A DNA stretch of 64,000 nt. Origin: Thraustochytrium sp. TN22. Taxonomy: Eukaryota; Sar; Bigyra; Thraustochytrida; Thraustochytriidae. Numbering within the stretch: the first letter of the stretch is position 1; the number at the start of each line of letters is the position of its first letter. The stretch lies in NCBI GenBank assembly GCA_013306675.1, contig JABLUY010000212.1, positions 1-64,000 on the forward strand. Reading direction: 5' to 3'. The notes beneath the pieces were generated by a model. It saw nothing but the letters and a program-made list of their open reading frames with translations, searched no databases and was not told where the DNA came from. The translations under genes and the position numbers were made by a program. Shown in pieces: positions 17,585-27,221 of the stretch.

Positions 17585-18668
17585 CGTGCCTTGCTCTCGC
17601 TCCGAGTCACAGTCAGAGCTGGGCTGTCGCCGCCGTGGCCGGTGCCGCCAGCGCCGCGCAGCTCCCGGTGCCGCTCCGGCCCGCTGCAGCGCGTCGGCCC
17701 GTCGCGACGCGAGATCCAGGTCTACTGACTTACAGACCTCCTCGACACGGGCACGGAGCGCTCTCCCAGTCCTCCGTCCCCGTCGCCTGTGCAGTGCCAG
17801 TGACAGCGCCGCCGCACGCGACCTCGCCGGGCTTCCCCCTCCCGCCCCTGCAGCGGCTGCACTGGCGACGGTGCGGCGCGTCCCGCTCACCCGCACGGGC
17901 AGGCAGGCTACTTGTAGTACCACAACGGTGACACCGTCTCCCCGGCGCCGGCGGCCACTGCGAGAATCTCGGCTGCGGCGGCCGACGGCGGCCGACGGCT
18001 GCGCAACGCGCGCGGGGCGCAGCAGGGCGCAGGGCGCAGCGCGAGCGCGCCGCGGCGCCGGGCGGCCTCGCCACGCCTCGCCTCGCCTCGCCTCGCCTCG
18101 CCCTGATGCTGCTCGCTCGGGTGCGCCGAGGCCGATGTGGCGCACCGCACGAAATGGACGCTGTGGGAAGTGAGGGCCGGGCAGCCGGCCCGGGCAGCGC
18201 GCGCGTGCAGAGTGCCCTGGCGCTCCTGCAGCCCTGCTCCTGTCAGCACTGCAGTGCAGGCCTGGCTGCACTGCACTGCCACGGAGCCGCTGCCGCCCCA
18301 CGCCGCAGCCCTGCCACCGGGCCGGCGGGTGGCGGCTGCTGGGGGTGTCCAGGCTTCTGGCGATGCAGCGACGAGATCAAGGCGCTGGCGGCCAGCCATC
18401 GCTGGAAGTTGCGGGGCGCGATTGGAATGTACGCACGCCGATGCGCTTGACGGCAGCAACGAATGCGCCGCGGCCCGCGTGCACGGGCAGCACGGCCGAC
18501 GGGGGCATGCCCCGTGATGGGCCGGCGCCGCCAAGGCAAGGTGTCAGGTTGCACGGGCGCGCGCGCGTGCATGCGAGGATTCGTGCTTCATCAAGGCATG
18601 TTGTTGTAAAGATCGATTGGTTCCCGGGCGAGGGTTTTTGGGTTCTGGAGCTAGTCAAGCCACCAGAG
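17585..18668. other. gene-free upstream region
   Basis: About 1.1 kb upstream of the PAN-like gene and downstream of COQ9. It contains CCTCG repeats near 18070-18100. Open frames here are GC-driven and show no family features. Confidence 0.4.
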
Positions 18669-20051
18669 CTAGGAGCGCAGGACGTCCACTACAATGCCCT
18701 CGTTGCTGACCAAGAGACGCACGAGCTTCTCCTCGTGGCGTGGCTCTGCGGTCTCGTCGTCGACGTTGGTAACGAGCACAGTGAAGTCCGGGTTGCTCTC
18801 CTGGACGATGGCCGCCGCCTCGGTGCCCGGCATGGAGAGCAGGCCGAAGAGCGACATCTTGGCCGGCAGCTGTACGGGCGCCAGCGGCGAGGGCCCGTCC
18901 ACTGTGTGCAGGTCCGCGAGGTCGTCGAGGATCTCCTTGCGCAGCGGAGGCGAGGCCTGCTCGTGAGGCTGAGGCGAGGGCGTCGAGGCACTAGACGGCG
19001 ACGGCGACGGCTCCGAAGGCCTCGACGGCGGCGCGGCTGGCGAGCCCTGCTGTGGCATGACGCTGTCCGCGGACTCGCGCAGCTTGGAGATGACCGAGAG
19101 CGCCGGGTTCGGGGAGCGCGCAATGTCCTGCGCGGTCATGCCGGCGCGCGAGAAGCCGGCACGCAGCTGCGAAAGGACCTCGTCCGGCTGCGGCGGGCGC
19201 GACGGGGCGCGCGGGAGCGAGTGCGCCGACGGCATCATGGGCGCAACAAGGCTGGCAGCGGAAGTGAAGAGCGAGCCGAGGCCCCCCACGACTGCATTGA
19301 GCGTCTCCGCGCCAGGCCCGACCCGCGACTGGAAGTTGAGCGCATCGCGGACGCGGTTGCGCACAAAGGCCCGCGTGTCCGCGTAGCCCTCCGAGTAGTC
19401 CGTGAGCATGTAGAGCTCGCCCGAGGCGAAGATGGAGCCCACGGCGCCGTTGCGCTGCTCCCAGTCGCGCGAGCCGTCCGCCTCGTCCGCTGCGCGGCAG
19501 ATAAGCTCCGGAATGCGGTGCAGCTTCTGCAGCGTCGTCGGCAGGTTGTCCGGGTGCAAGCCCAGCGCCATGGCCTGCGGCCAGCTGCGCATGTGCGGCA
19601 CGGTGTGCTCGAGGCGGTGCATGATGGCCGCCGCCACGAGCTCCTCACCGCGGAGCGCTCTCTGCGCCGGGTCGCGCAGGAACTCCTCGAGCCGCTCGTT
19701 GCCCTGGTCCATCCAGAACTCCGCCAGCTCCGCGGCGCCGCGGTCGAAGAGCCCGTGCGTCACGGGCGGGAAGCCGGCGTCCATGGCGCCCGCCGACAGC
19801 GCCTCAGCGGTCCAGCCGCGCCGATTCACGTGCGCCATGGCCGCCTCCATGATCTTGCGCTTGGGGTCGTCCACGCCGCGCCCGCCACTGCCGCCCGTGC
19901 CCGCGCCGCCGTCGCCGCTGCCGCCGCCCAGGCCGCCGTGCGTATGCGCCGCCGTCCTGGCCTGCACCTCCGCCACGGTGGTCGCCGCGCGCCGCGCCGG
20001 CGCGCGCAGCGCCAGCCCGGCCGCGCGCAGCCCCGCGCCGCGGCTCGCCAT
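18669..20051 (-). CDS. COQ9: COQ9 ubiquinone-biosynthesis protein with potato-inhibitor-I-like C-terminus
   Basis: A 460-residue protein. Residues 1-25 are Arg/Ala-rich, like a mitochondrial presequence. Residues about 63-245 match COQ9: IMEAAMAHVNRRGWTAEAL, the HGLFDRGAAEL motif, MRSWPQAMALGL, DWEQRNGAVGSIF and the DYSEGYADTRAFVRNRV segment. COQ9 is a TetR-fold lipid-binding protein that presents intermediates to COQ7 at the inner membrane. A Pro/Ser linker (about 330-370) leads to an extra domain (about 395-460) with GTEAAAIVQESNPDF and VRLLVSNEGIVVDVLR. This resembles the EEAxxII...NP and RVRVFV..G.VV..PR pattern of potato inhibitor I. Usual COQ9 is about 250-320 residues. COQ9 is confident, the tail assignment moderate. 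Confidence 0.85.
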   Translation of the reverse strand: MASRGAGLRAAGLALRAPARRAATTVAEVQARTAAHTHGGLGGGSGDGGAGTGGSGGRGVDDPKRKIMEAAMAHVNRRGWTAEALSAGAMDAGFPPVTHGLFDRGAAELAEFWMDQGNERLEEFLRDPAQRALRGEELVAAAIMHRLEHTVPHMRSWPQAMALGLHPDNLPTTLQKLHRIPELICRAADEADGSRDWEQRNGAVGSIFASGELYMLTDYSEGYADTRAFVRNRVRDALNFQSRVGPGAETLNAVVGGLGSLFTSAASLVAPMMPSAHSLPRAPSRPPQPDEVLSQLRAGFSRAGMTAQDIARSPNPALSVISKLRESADSVMPQQGSPAAPPSRPSEPSPSPSSASTPSPQPHEQASPPLRKEILDDLADLHTVDGPSPLAPVQLPAKMSLFGLLSMPGTEAAAIVQESNPDFTVLVTNVDDETAEPRHEEKLVRLLVSNEGIVVDVLRS

Positions 20052-20304
20052 CGTCAGCCCGCCCGCCGCCCGCCGCCGCGCCGCGCCGTCACGCCCGCGC
20101 GCTATCCACGATCCGCAGTCTGCTCCCTGCCATCGACGCCATCCATGCCAGGCGAGTCAGAGTCAGTGAGTCAAAAGATGAGGAGGAGCAGGAGAGCGCA
20201 GCCGTTCATCCATCCATCCATCCATCTCCCTCTCTCTCTCTCTCCCTCTCTCCCTCCCTCCCTCCGGGCGTCAGTCAGGCAGGCAGGCGCGGGCGAGCGA
20301 GCGG
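20052..20304. promoter_or_regulatory. divergent promoter, COQ9 / NDUFAF8-like
   Basis: 253 bases between head-to-head start codons. A (CATC)n run at 20207-20226 passes into a pure pyrimidine CT/CCCT tract to about 20265. This sits in the leader of the plus-strand gene. Confidence 0.6.
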
Positions 20305-20559
20305 ATGCGGGCGCCCGCGCACCGCGCGCCGGCGCGCGCTGGCCTGGCCACGGCCGCCGGCGCGCGCCCGCCCGTGGCTGCGCCGCAGGGCAGGCTCGGC
20401 CGCGTGTTCATGGAGATGCGCGAGCAGTGCCGCGGCGACCTGAACGCGTACGCGGCCTGCGTCGAGGCCACCATTGACGATGTGCGACGAGGGAAGTGCG
20501 AGGCAGAGTTCAAGGCCGTGCAGGACTGCTTTGCCAAAGTCAGGCCGACAGTCGCATAG
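20305..20559 (+). CDS. NDUFAF8: twin CX9C protein, NDUFAF8-like complex I assembly factor
   Basis: A small 84-residue protein with two exact C-x9-C motifs: C42-C52 and C64-C74. This is the signature of mitochondrial intermembrane-space proteins imported through MIA40. The spacing and residues around them (AYAACVEA, then KCEAEFKAVQDCF) closely follow human NDUFAF8 (AYGRCVQA, CAREFEALRSCF), which stabilises NDUFAF5 during complex I assembly. The N-terminal 35 residues are Ala/Arg/Pro-rich; translation could instead begin at the Met at residue 36. It is transcribed away from COQ9, another respiratory-chain gene. Confidence 0.7.
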   Translation: MRAPAHRAPARAGLATAAGARPPVAAPQGRLGRVFMEMREQCRGDLNAYAACVEATIDDVRRGKCEAEFKAVQDCFAKVRPTVA

Positions 20560-20672
20560 ATGGCAAGCGCGCCACGCGCAGGACCTTTTCGCCTGGATCT
20601 GGCTCACCGTCACGTAACTTACTTGCTTTTCAAGTCAAACTGGCAAAAGTGTCTGCGAGCAACGCATCTCTT

Positions 20673-20728
20673 TCTGTCTGTCTTGTCTGTCTGTCTGTCT
20701 GTCCCGCTCGCTCGCTCGCTCGCTCGCT
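20673..20728. repeat. (CTGT)n and (CTCG)n tetranucleotide repeats
   Basis: Adjacent simple repeats in the short 3' interval between the converging NDUFAF8-like and solute-binding-protein-like genes. No other feature seen in this 244-base gap. Confidence 0.85.
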
Positions 20729-20803
20729 TGCATCAATCGCCTTCTCCACTTCTCTCTTCTCTGCGTAGTTACACTGCTTCTCTGTGTAATCATACAACAA
20801 GTC

Positions 20804-21816
20804 TCAGGCATCGTCGGCCGGCGCCGCCAGCGGCGCAGTGGCAGCGGCAACCTCCTCCGCCGTGGGCTTCTCGCCCGAGGCTGTGTCGAGGCGGCCAAGG
20901 CGGTGCAGTGTCTCGGCCACGCCCTGCAGCATGCCCTGATCCACGGACGGCGCGAGCGCCCAGGTGACGGAGGACATCCACTCGGCCGCGGCCGCCGGCT
21001 CGATCTTGTAGTGCGTCTTGATGTACTCGAGCGAGGCGTCGCCTCCACTCTTGAAGGCCGCAGCCTGGTCGCGGACCACGTCCAGGATGGTGCGCAGGTC
21101 GGCCACGCCGGTCTCGCTCTCAAGAAAGTCCTGGTGCGCAGCGACCACGAAGAAGGGCCAAGGCGTCGGGAACTCGCCGATGCGCTTGAAGACGCCGTCG
21201 ACCACCCAAGGCATGGTGGTGAATTTCTCCCACATAAACACGAGGCTGCCGTCCTTGGGCAGCTCCTCAACGGCGCCATTGAGACCGCCCACAACCTGGA
21301 ATTCCATGCCCTCCTTGGTGTCCCAGCCGAGCGACTCCGCAAGCACGTACGCCATGAGGTGGCTGCCCGAGCCGAAGCGACTGATGGCAAACTTGGCCTT
21401 GCCCTGCATGGCCCGGATGTCGGACTCCGAGCACGACGTGGCGCCCGCGTGGATGCCCCAGATCGCCGAAGACGACACGTGCACGCCCACGAGCTTCACC
21501 TTGGGGTCCTTGGTCATGGCGTGCGCCAGCGCGCCCTCCGTGAGCATGATGGCCACGTCCACCTCCCTTGCCGACAGCGCGCGACACATGTCGCCGGTGC
21601 CGCCCGGGAAGTCCGTCCACTGCAGCTCAATGCCTCGCTCCTTCAGCCTGCGCGCGCCTCCGCGACCTCGTCAGTGCTGTCCTCCTCGCGCGCGTCCGCC
21701 GTGCCCCCGCCCGCCACCCGAGTCGCCCCTCCAGCCCCTACCCACGAGTCCTTGGCCAGGTGGAACGGCGCGTTGAAGTGCTCCGGCACGCCGCCCACGC
21801 GCACCGCGCGCGCCAT
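20804..21816 (-). CDS. periplasmic-binding-protein-like protein (NMT1/THI5 type), two exons
   Basis: Exon 1 is 21746-21816 and exon 2 is 20804-21647, joined across a 98-nt intron (21648-21745, GTGGGT ... GCGCGCAG). This gives 304 residues. The join restores the family start: FNAPFHLAKD then S-LKERGIELQWTDFPGGTGDM, followed by REVDVAIMLTEG. That is the type II solute-binding-protein fold of bacterial nitrate/sulfonate/thiamine-precursor transporters and of THI5-like proteins. No signal peptide and no transporter genes nearby, so it is probably a cytosolic ligand binder or enzyme. The His-rich THI5 active site is not obvious. Single-exon translation would lose the first lobe strand. Ligand unknown. 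Confidence 0.75.
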
Positions 21817-22815
21817 CCTGCCGCCGCCGCCGCCGCCGCCACCGCCGCCGCCCGCGCGCGCGCTCTCCGCCTCGTCGCGCTCTGCCGCGGCTCCGCTCGC
21901 CACTGCAAGATCACGGCGCGACCCGTGCACGGGCCCGCCCCCTGCACGGGTCCGGTGGGGACCGCCGGCGCGCGTCCCGCCCAACGTTTAGGGCGGCGCG
22001 CCGGCGACCGCAGCTCTTTCATCCTAGGCCTAGCTAGAGCTAGTTCTGGCAGGCAGGCAGGACTCTGGCACCGGCGGCCACTGCACAACATTAGCCTCTC
22101 AGGAGCACTCCGACTCGAGGTCTGTCGCAAGTGGCAGCAGACTCGGAGCGTCGGCACCACGCTTTACTGCTTTTTACCTTCCGCGCGTGCCTGGGCCAGT
22201 CTTCGCTGCGACGGTACGCCAGCTGAGCGCGGCGCAGGCCAGGGCGCCAACTCCGGCGGAGGCCCCCGCGCGCGCGAGCGGCGGCGCGCGGCGGCGGCGG
22301 CGGCGAGCGGCGGCGCGCGGGCGGCGGCGGGCGCCGGGACGCGCGCTGCTCGGGCTGCTCGGCTGCCGCTGGGGCGGGCGGGGCGGGGCGGGGCGGGCGG
22401 GGCTGTGCGCGGCGCGGCGCGGCGCGTGCCCGACGCCGGGCCTTGCGCAGCGCTGCGCCAGCACAAGCTTGCGCGCGAGAGGCAAGGCGAGGCGAGGAGA
22501 GGCGGGGCGCGCGGCGGCGGCGGCCAGCTGGCGGAACTGCGGCGGCGCGAGGCGGCAGCAACAGCGGGACCAGGTCTGGCTGGCAGATCTGCTCTGCTTT
22601 GTTTTCGTCGGGCACCGTGGGCGAGCGCTCGGGGCGGCGCCTTGTGTGCGAGGCGCGGGACCGTGGTGCAAGAGGCGACGAGCTGGACAGCGGCGCAGAA
22701 CTCGAACGCCGCCGACGCCCGCCCGCCAGCGCGTAGGCGCAGCTGCGATAATCGCTGCTGCAGCAGCAAGAACAACACCGACGACATCAACAGCGACAGC
22801 AACAGCAACAAGCAT

Positions 22816-22885
<70 letters not shown>

Positions 22886-22889
22886 CAGG
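21817..22889. promoter_or_regulatory. divergent promoter region with CAACAG repeat
   Basis: About 1.07 kb between head-to-head start codons, mostly GC-rich low-complexity sequence. AGCTAGA runs lie near 22029-22043. The last 90 bases before the C1-protein ATG are a CAACAG hexanucleotide array (22799-22884). Confidence 0.5.
22799..22884 (+). repeat. (CAACAG)n repeat in the leader of the C1-domain gene
   Basis: About 14 units ending 5 bases before the ATG. The same codons encode polyglutamine elsewhere in the window, but here they lie upstream of the start. Confidence 0.9.
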
Positions 22890-25800
22890 ATGTCGAGCAC
22901 CGGCATCCCGCCGCCCATGGCGAAGCGCGGCACGATGCTGAGCTCGCGGAGCGGGCACCGCAAGGACATTGCGCACGAGTTCGAGCCGCAGCGCTTCACG
23001 ACGCTGACCAAGTGCTTCGTGTGCGACGAGATGATCGAGAACGACGTTATTTCCGGCGTGCTCAACTACACGCCTGCGTCGCGCTTCATGGGGCCGGCGC
23101 TCACGTCGATGGTGCCCAGGGGCGAGGGCTGCACGTGTCGCGTGTGCAAGGTCAACGTGCACGTGAGCTGCGCGGACAAAATCAGGACGTCCTGCGTCCA
23201 GGTCATGCACAAGTTCGAGCTGCGCAGCTGGCCGCCTTTCACCAAGTACTGCTACGCCTGCGGCACGACCATGCAGGGCCTCTTCAACCAGGGCTACCAG
23301 TGCTCAGAGTGCGGCATCATCTGCCACGAGGAGTGCCGCACGAACGTGAACGTCAGGTATTGCGAGGCGGCGCCGGACGCAGACCTGGTCGCGGACGAGA
23401 TTGAGGCCGCCGAGGCCGGGAGGGCCGAGTCTCGGGCAGGCATCCTCTACGAGTACGTGGGAGAGGACGCGGACGACGAGGATGACGAGGACCAGGACGA
23501 CCGCGACCACGAGGCCGGCGGCGGCGAGGCCAAGCGCGGCAGCTGGCGGCGGAGCCTGACCAAGCGTATGGCCGCAGCCATGGCCTCAGCCACCGGCGCG
23601 GTTGGCGCCATGGCTGGGGGCGCAGGCCGTGCGGGCGGCGGTGGAAGCGCCGCGGCGGACAGCTCCGCGGACGGCACCACGGCACCCATCCAGATCCCAG
23701 CGACGCTCAACGACATGGGCCGCGAGCTGCGCAAACTGCACACGCAGGCGCGCGCCGTGGCCCTGCGCGAGGCGGAGCGCTGGGAGCGCGAGGAGCAGCC
23801 GCGCCTCAAGGCGCTCCGAGCGGACCTAACCGCGCATAAGCGCAAGCTCAAGGCGGCGCGCGACAAGCAAATGGTCAAGGTGAACAAGCGCGTGCGCTCG
23901 CGGACGAATCACTACCGGTCGTTCGCGCGCAAGTTGCTGGGCAAGCACCGCAAGGGCAAGATGAAGAAGGCCGAGATGGACGCAACCGTGGCGGAGCTCC
24001 TGGAGATGTACTCGGTGATGGTCTGCCGCGAGGACGAGATGCTGGACGAGCTGGCGTCCATGCTACCAGCCGAGGCGCAGGCCGCCATCGAGCGCGAGCG
24101 CGCCGAGGGCCCTTGCAAGCCTGATGGCAAGCTGGAGCGCTCGTTGGAGAAGCTCGAGCAGCTCGAGACCAAGGTGCGCGTTGCAACCCAGTCGCTGGAG
24201 GCCGTGCGCCGCGAGCTCTTCTTCCCGCGCTGGCGTCAGTGGTTCCTGCGCGTGGCGCTGGAGGGCACTTACGTGGCGCTTGGCGCGCTCTGGGTAGAGC
24301 AGATCCAGGGCAGCGTTGCCTTTCGCTTCGCCATGCTGCCACGCTCCGAGCGCGGCGCCAGCAGCGCCACACACAGCGACTTCGTGCCCACCGTGGTCTT
24401 GGCGCTCGGCGGTTTTGATACCGAGTACAGCTTCGACGACATGGGCACTGGCCGCAGCGCCGCCAAGCACCGCCAGCGCGAGAGCAGCGCGGGTGCCACC
24501 TTTGTAGCGCGCGTTGAGCGGCTCTCCGTGAGCGGCAACGCGCTGCCCATGTCGCTCATGCTGGACGAGCTCTCGTTGGACCTCGAGTTCTTCCTCAACA
24601 TCGAGATGGAGTACATCAAGTCCAAGCGCAAGAACAAGCGCGGCTCCTGGCGCCTCAAGTCCAACGCCTTCTCTCTCAACTTCAAGCGCTTCGGCCTCTC
24701 GTTCAAGGCCGGCTCGCTCAACGTTCCGGACACTCTGCTGCGCACCATCGTCAAAAATTTGCTGACCAGCGCCGTCAAGCAAGTCGTCAAGGCGGCCCTT
24801 CCGCCCGAGTTTGGCGACTACATGCACTTCATGCATCAGCAGACGCCCACGGATCTGCGCCCGCCGGCGCCGGCGCCGGCGGACCAATTTCGCTTTCACG
24901 GCCGCATGGACGTGAACGCGGAGATCGACCTCGAGACGCTCGACTACGTAATGCAGAGCTCCATCAGTCCGGCGCCGGCGCCCAAGCCTCGGGGCGGCAT
25001 CATGCGCGCGGCCATGCGCGGCGCCACGCGCGCCGCCACAGCCGCTGTCACGGCTGCCACGGGCGTCGGCATGCACAGCGGGCCCGCGCAATACGCGTAC
25101 AAGGAAGAGCCGCTCGAGGCCCGAGTCGAGCGCGCGCTGGGCCTCGACGCGCGCCAGATGGACCTCCTCGTGCGCACGCAGCAGGAGTTGGCGCTCACGC
25201 ACAGCTCGCTTTTCCCGGACGACTCGCTCACGGAGCTTGGCATGAAGGCCATCTACTCTAACGTGCAAGACATTCAGACCGCCGTCGATGCGGCGAACCG
25301 CATCGGCATGCGCGTGCTCAACGGCAGCCTCCTTTCCATGGAGGCGCCCCTGCGCACCATCCTGGACCTCGTGCAGTATGTGCTCACCTACTTTGGCCCC
25401 AACGCGAAGCGCACGCCGCACACGCCCCGCATCCTGGCGCTCTGGCAAGGCGCGCTCGATAAGACCATGCGCAGGATGCGCCAGAGTGGGTCCTTCCGCA
25501 CGCGCTTCAATGAGCAACAGGGCTCCACGCGTTCGCTGCGCTCCGCCTCGGGCGACTCGAGCGAGCCCGTCGTGCGCCGCATTATCTTCATGGACCTCAT
25601 CGACCGCGTGCTCAAGCTCTCGCGCAAGCGCGTCATCACGCGCATCGAGGCCGTGCACCTCGACCTCGCCGTTGGTATTGGCCAACTGCAGCAGGTGACG
25701 CGAGACAAGATGCTGCAGGCTGTTGCCAACTCCCGCGGCGGCAACGCGATGGTCTTCCAGATGAAGTCCTCCACACGATCCGCCGCCTCGAACGCGCGCC

Positions 25801-27128
25801 GTGTTGGGGCGCTTGACCACGACGATGATGGAGACGACGACCACGAGGGTGCCGAGGCGCTCGCCGCCAGCGTCCTCGCGGACAGGGGTGGCGATGGCGA
25901 GGACGACGACGAGGGCGACGACGACGATGACGACGACGACGATGATGATGATGATGCGGACCGCGGAACGGCCACGAACTCGGGCCTGCGCCTCGACGCG
26001 TTCGCGCGCGCGCTGGCGCGTGGCACGGCGACGGCCCGCGACGACAGCGACGATGACGATGATGATGACGACGAGTACGACGACGACCTGGGCCTTGACC
26101 TCCAGGCGCTGATGACCAACGGCGAAGACACCGGAACCGAAATGCAGACCGAGGACGGAACGTCCGCCACATCGGCAGGCGAGGCCGGGCCGATCCGAAG
26201 CACCTCGAATGCTGTGCGCTACGGCGAGAAACAGCGCATCAAGGAGGAGCAAATCCGCGCGCGGTTCCGGGAGCAGCAAGCTGCGCTGGACTTCGTACGG
26301 CAAACGCTGCTGCGCAAGGTGCAGCTCACCTTTGAGGCGTCTGCGGGCCAAGGGCTGTACAGCTTGCAGGTCACGGATGGCGACCTGGTCGCGCCGCTGA
26401 ACTTTGAGTTCCTCATGGGCGGCAAGGCGCTCTCGAACCTGTCGCGCGTCAACGACTGGCCCTGGCGCCGCATGGTTCGCATTGAACAGGGCGGCATGAT
26501 CCACCTCGCACTGGTTCGTATCTTGTCCAAGGGCGACGGGACTCCGGAGAGCGTGCGCTACTCAGATCCTGACAATCCGCACGGCATGCACATCACCTCG
26601 AGCGGGGTCACGAGCAGCCTCGAGTCCGAGGGCCGCCCTCTGCAGCACATCATGGGCATCTCCGCCACGCCGCAGGTGGCCTCAACCTCGTGGACGGACG
26701 CCGGCTCAATCGCGGTCGGGTACTCGGGCGACCCGGACCTGCGCTTTAAGGCTCACTCAGACTTTTTCCGCGCGCATGGCGGCCTCGTCACCTTGCATTC
26801 CTTCGCCAGCGATATCCTCGACTGGTCTCTTCGCGCCGTGACGGACCCGCGCCTCGAGGAGGTCTCCCGCTACCTGCTGCGGGCGCTTATCCGGTACGCC
26901 TCGCTTAACACCTTCGACGGCGACGTGTGGAGCACCTTCCAGGCGCACTCCACGGAGCAGGACCTCTTTCTACGCATCTCCACGCCGCGGGAGTCCCCGC
27001 GAGTCGTGCTGAAGCTGGATCTGCAGCACGATCTCGACGACCTGACCGACGACATTTCGCACATCCTCGAGACCTATCGCACGGACCCTGTCAATCTTGG
27101 CAAAGGCCAGGGTCGGTCCGACAGTTGA
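22890..27128 (+). CDS. large protein with two C1 (zinc) domains; function unknown
   Basis: 1,412 residues. Two C1-type zinc modules open the protein. The first (about 29-102) has CFVC, a long insert, CRVC, HVSC and a final Cys. The second (about 107-158) has CYAC, CSEC, HEEC and a final Cys. C1 domains bind diacylglycerol or membranes, or act as protein docks. A coiled-coil, Lys/Glu-rich stretch follows (about 270-430). The long middle (about 450-960) contains basic, amphipathic segments such as IVKNLLTSAVKQVVKAALPPEFG, which recall lipid-transfer-type proteins, but I cannot assign a family. An Asp-rich run lies at about 985-1065. No kinase or GTPase-regulator domain is visible. The ATG at 22890 directly follows the CAACAG repeat. 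Confidence 0.7.
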   Translation: MSSTGIPPPMAKRGTMLSSRSGHRKDIAHEFEPQRFTTLTKCFVCDEMIENDVISGVLNYTPASRFMGPALTSMVPRGEGCTCRVCKVNVHVSCADKIRTSCVQVMHKFELRSWPPFTKYCYACGTTMQGLFNQGYQCSECGIICHEECRTNVNVRYCEAAPDADLVADEIEAAEAGRAESRAGILYEYVGEDADDEDDEDQDDRDHEAGGGEAKRGSWRRSLTKRMAAAMASATGAVGAMAGGAGRAGGGGSAAADSSADGTTAPIQIPATLNDMGRELRKLHTQARAVALREAERWEREEQPRLKALRADLTAHKRKLKAARDKQMVKVNKRVRSRTNHYRSFARKLLGKHRKGKMKKAEMDATVAELLEMYSVMVCREDEMLDELASMLPAEAQAAIERERAEGPCKPDGKLERSLEKLEQLETKVRVATQSLEAVRRELFFPRWRQWFLRVALEGTYVALGALWVEQIQGSVAFRFAMLPRSERGASSATHSDFVPTVVLALGGFDTEYSFDDMGTGRSAAKHRQRESSAGATFVARVERLSVSGNALPMSLMLDELSLDLEFFLNIEMEYIKSKRKNKRGSWRLKSNAFSLNFKRFGLSFKAGSLNVPDTLLRTIVKNLLTSAVKQVVKAALPPEFGDYMHFMHQQTPTDLRPPAPAPADQFRFHGRMDVNAEIDLETLDYVMQSSISPAPAPKPRGGIMRAAMRGATRAATAAVTAATGVGMHSGPAQYAYKEEPLEARVERALGLDARQMDLLVRTQQELALTHSSLFPDDSLTELGMKAIYSNVQDIQTAVDAANRIGMRVLNGSLLSMEAPLRTILDLVQYVLTYFGPNAKRTPHTPRILALWQGALDKTMRRMRQSGSFRTRFNEQQGSTRSLRSASGDSSEPVVRRIIFMDLIDRVLKLSRKRVITRIEAVHLDLAVGIGQLQQVTRDKMLQAVANSRGGNAMVFQMKSSTRSAASNARRVGALDHDDDGDDDHEGAEALAASVLADRGGDGEDDDEGDDDDDDDDDDDDDADRGTATNSGLRLDAFARALARGTATARDDSDDDDDDDDEYDDDLGLDLQALMTNGEDTGTEMQTEDGTSATSAGEAGPIRSTSNAVRYGEKQRIKEEQIRARFREQQAALDFVRQTLLRKVQLTFEASAGQGLYSLQVTDGDLVAPLNFEFLMGGKALSNLSRVNDWPWRRMVRIEQGGMIHLALVRILSKGDGTPESVRYSDPDNPHGMHITSSGVTSSLESEGRPLQHIMGISATPQVASTSWTDAGSIAVGYSGDPDLRFKAHSDFFRAHGGLVTLHSFASDILDWSLRAVTDPRLEEVSRYLLRALIRYASLNTFDGDVWSTFQAHSTEQDLFLRISTPRESPRVVLKLDLQHDLDDLTDDISHILETYRTDPVNLGKGQGRSDS

Positions 27129-27221
27129 CCATGACTTGATGTGGGGCCTAGCTAGTAGCCTACTCTGAACTTACTTCTATGCAACTAAAGTTTACAACCA
27201 GCGTGAACGAACTGCCAAAGA

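Noticed and set aside
24063-26504. 813-codon minus-strand frame over the C1-domain gene
   Set aside because: Same cause; its Val/Ile runs are the reverse of Asp codon repeats.
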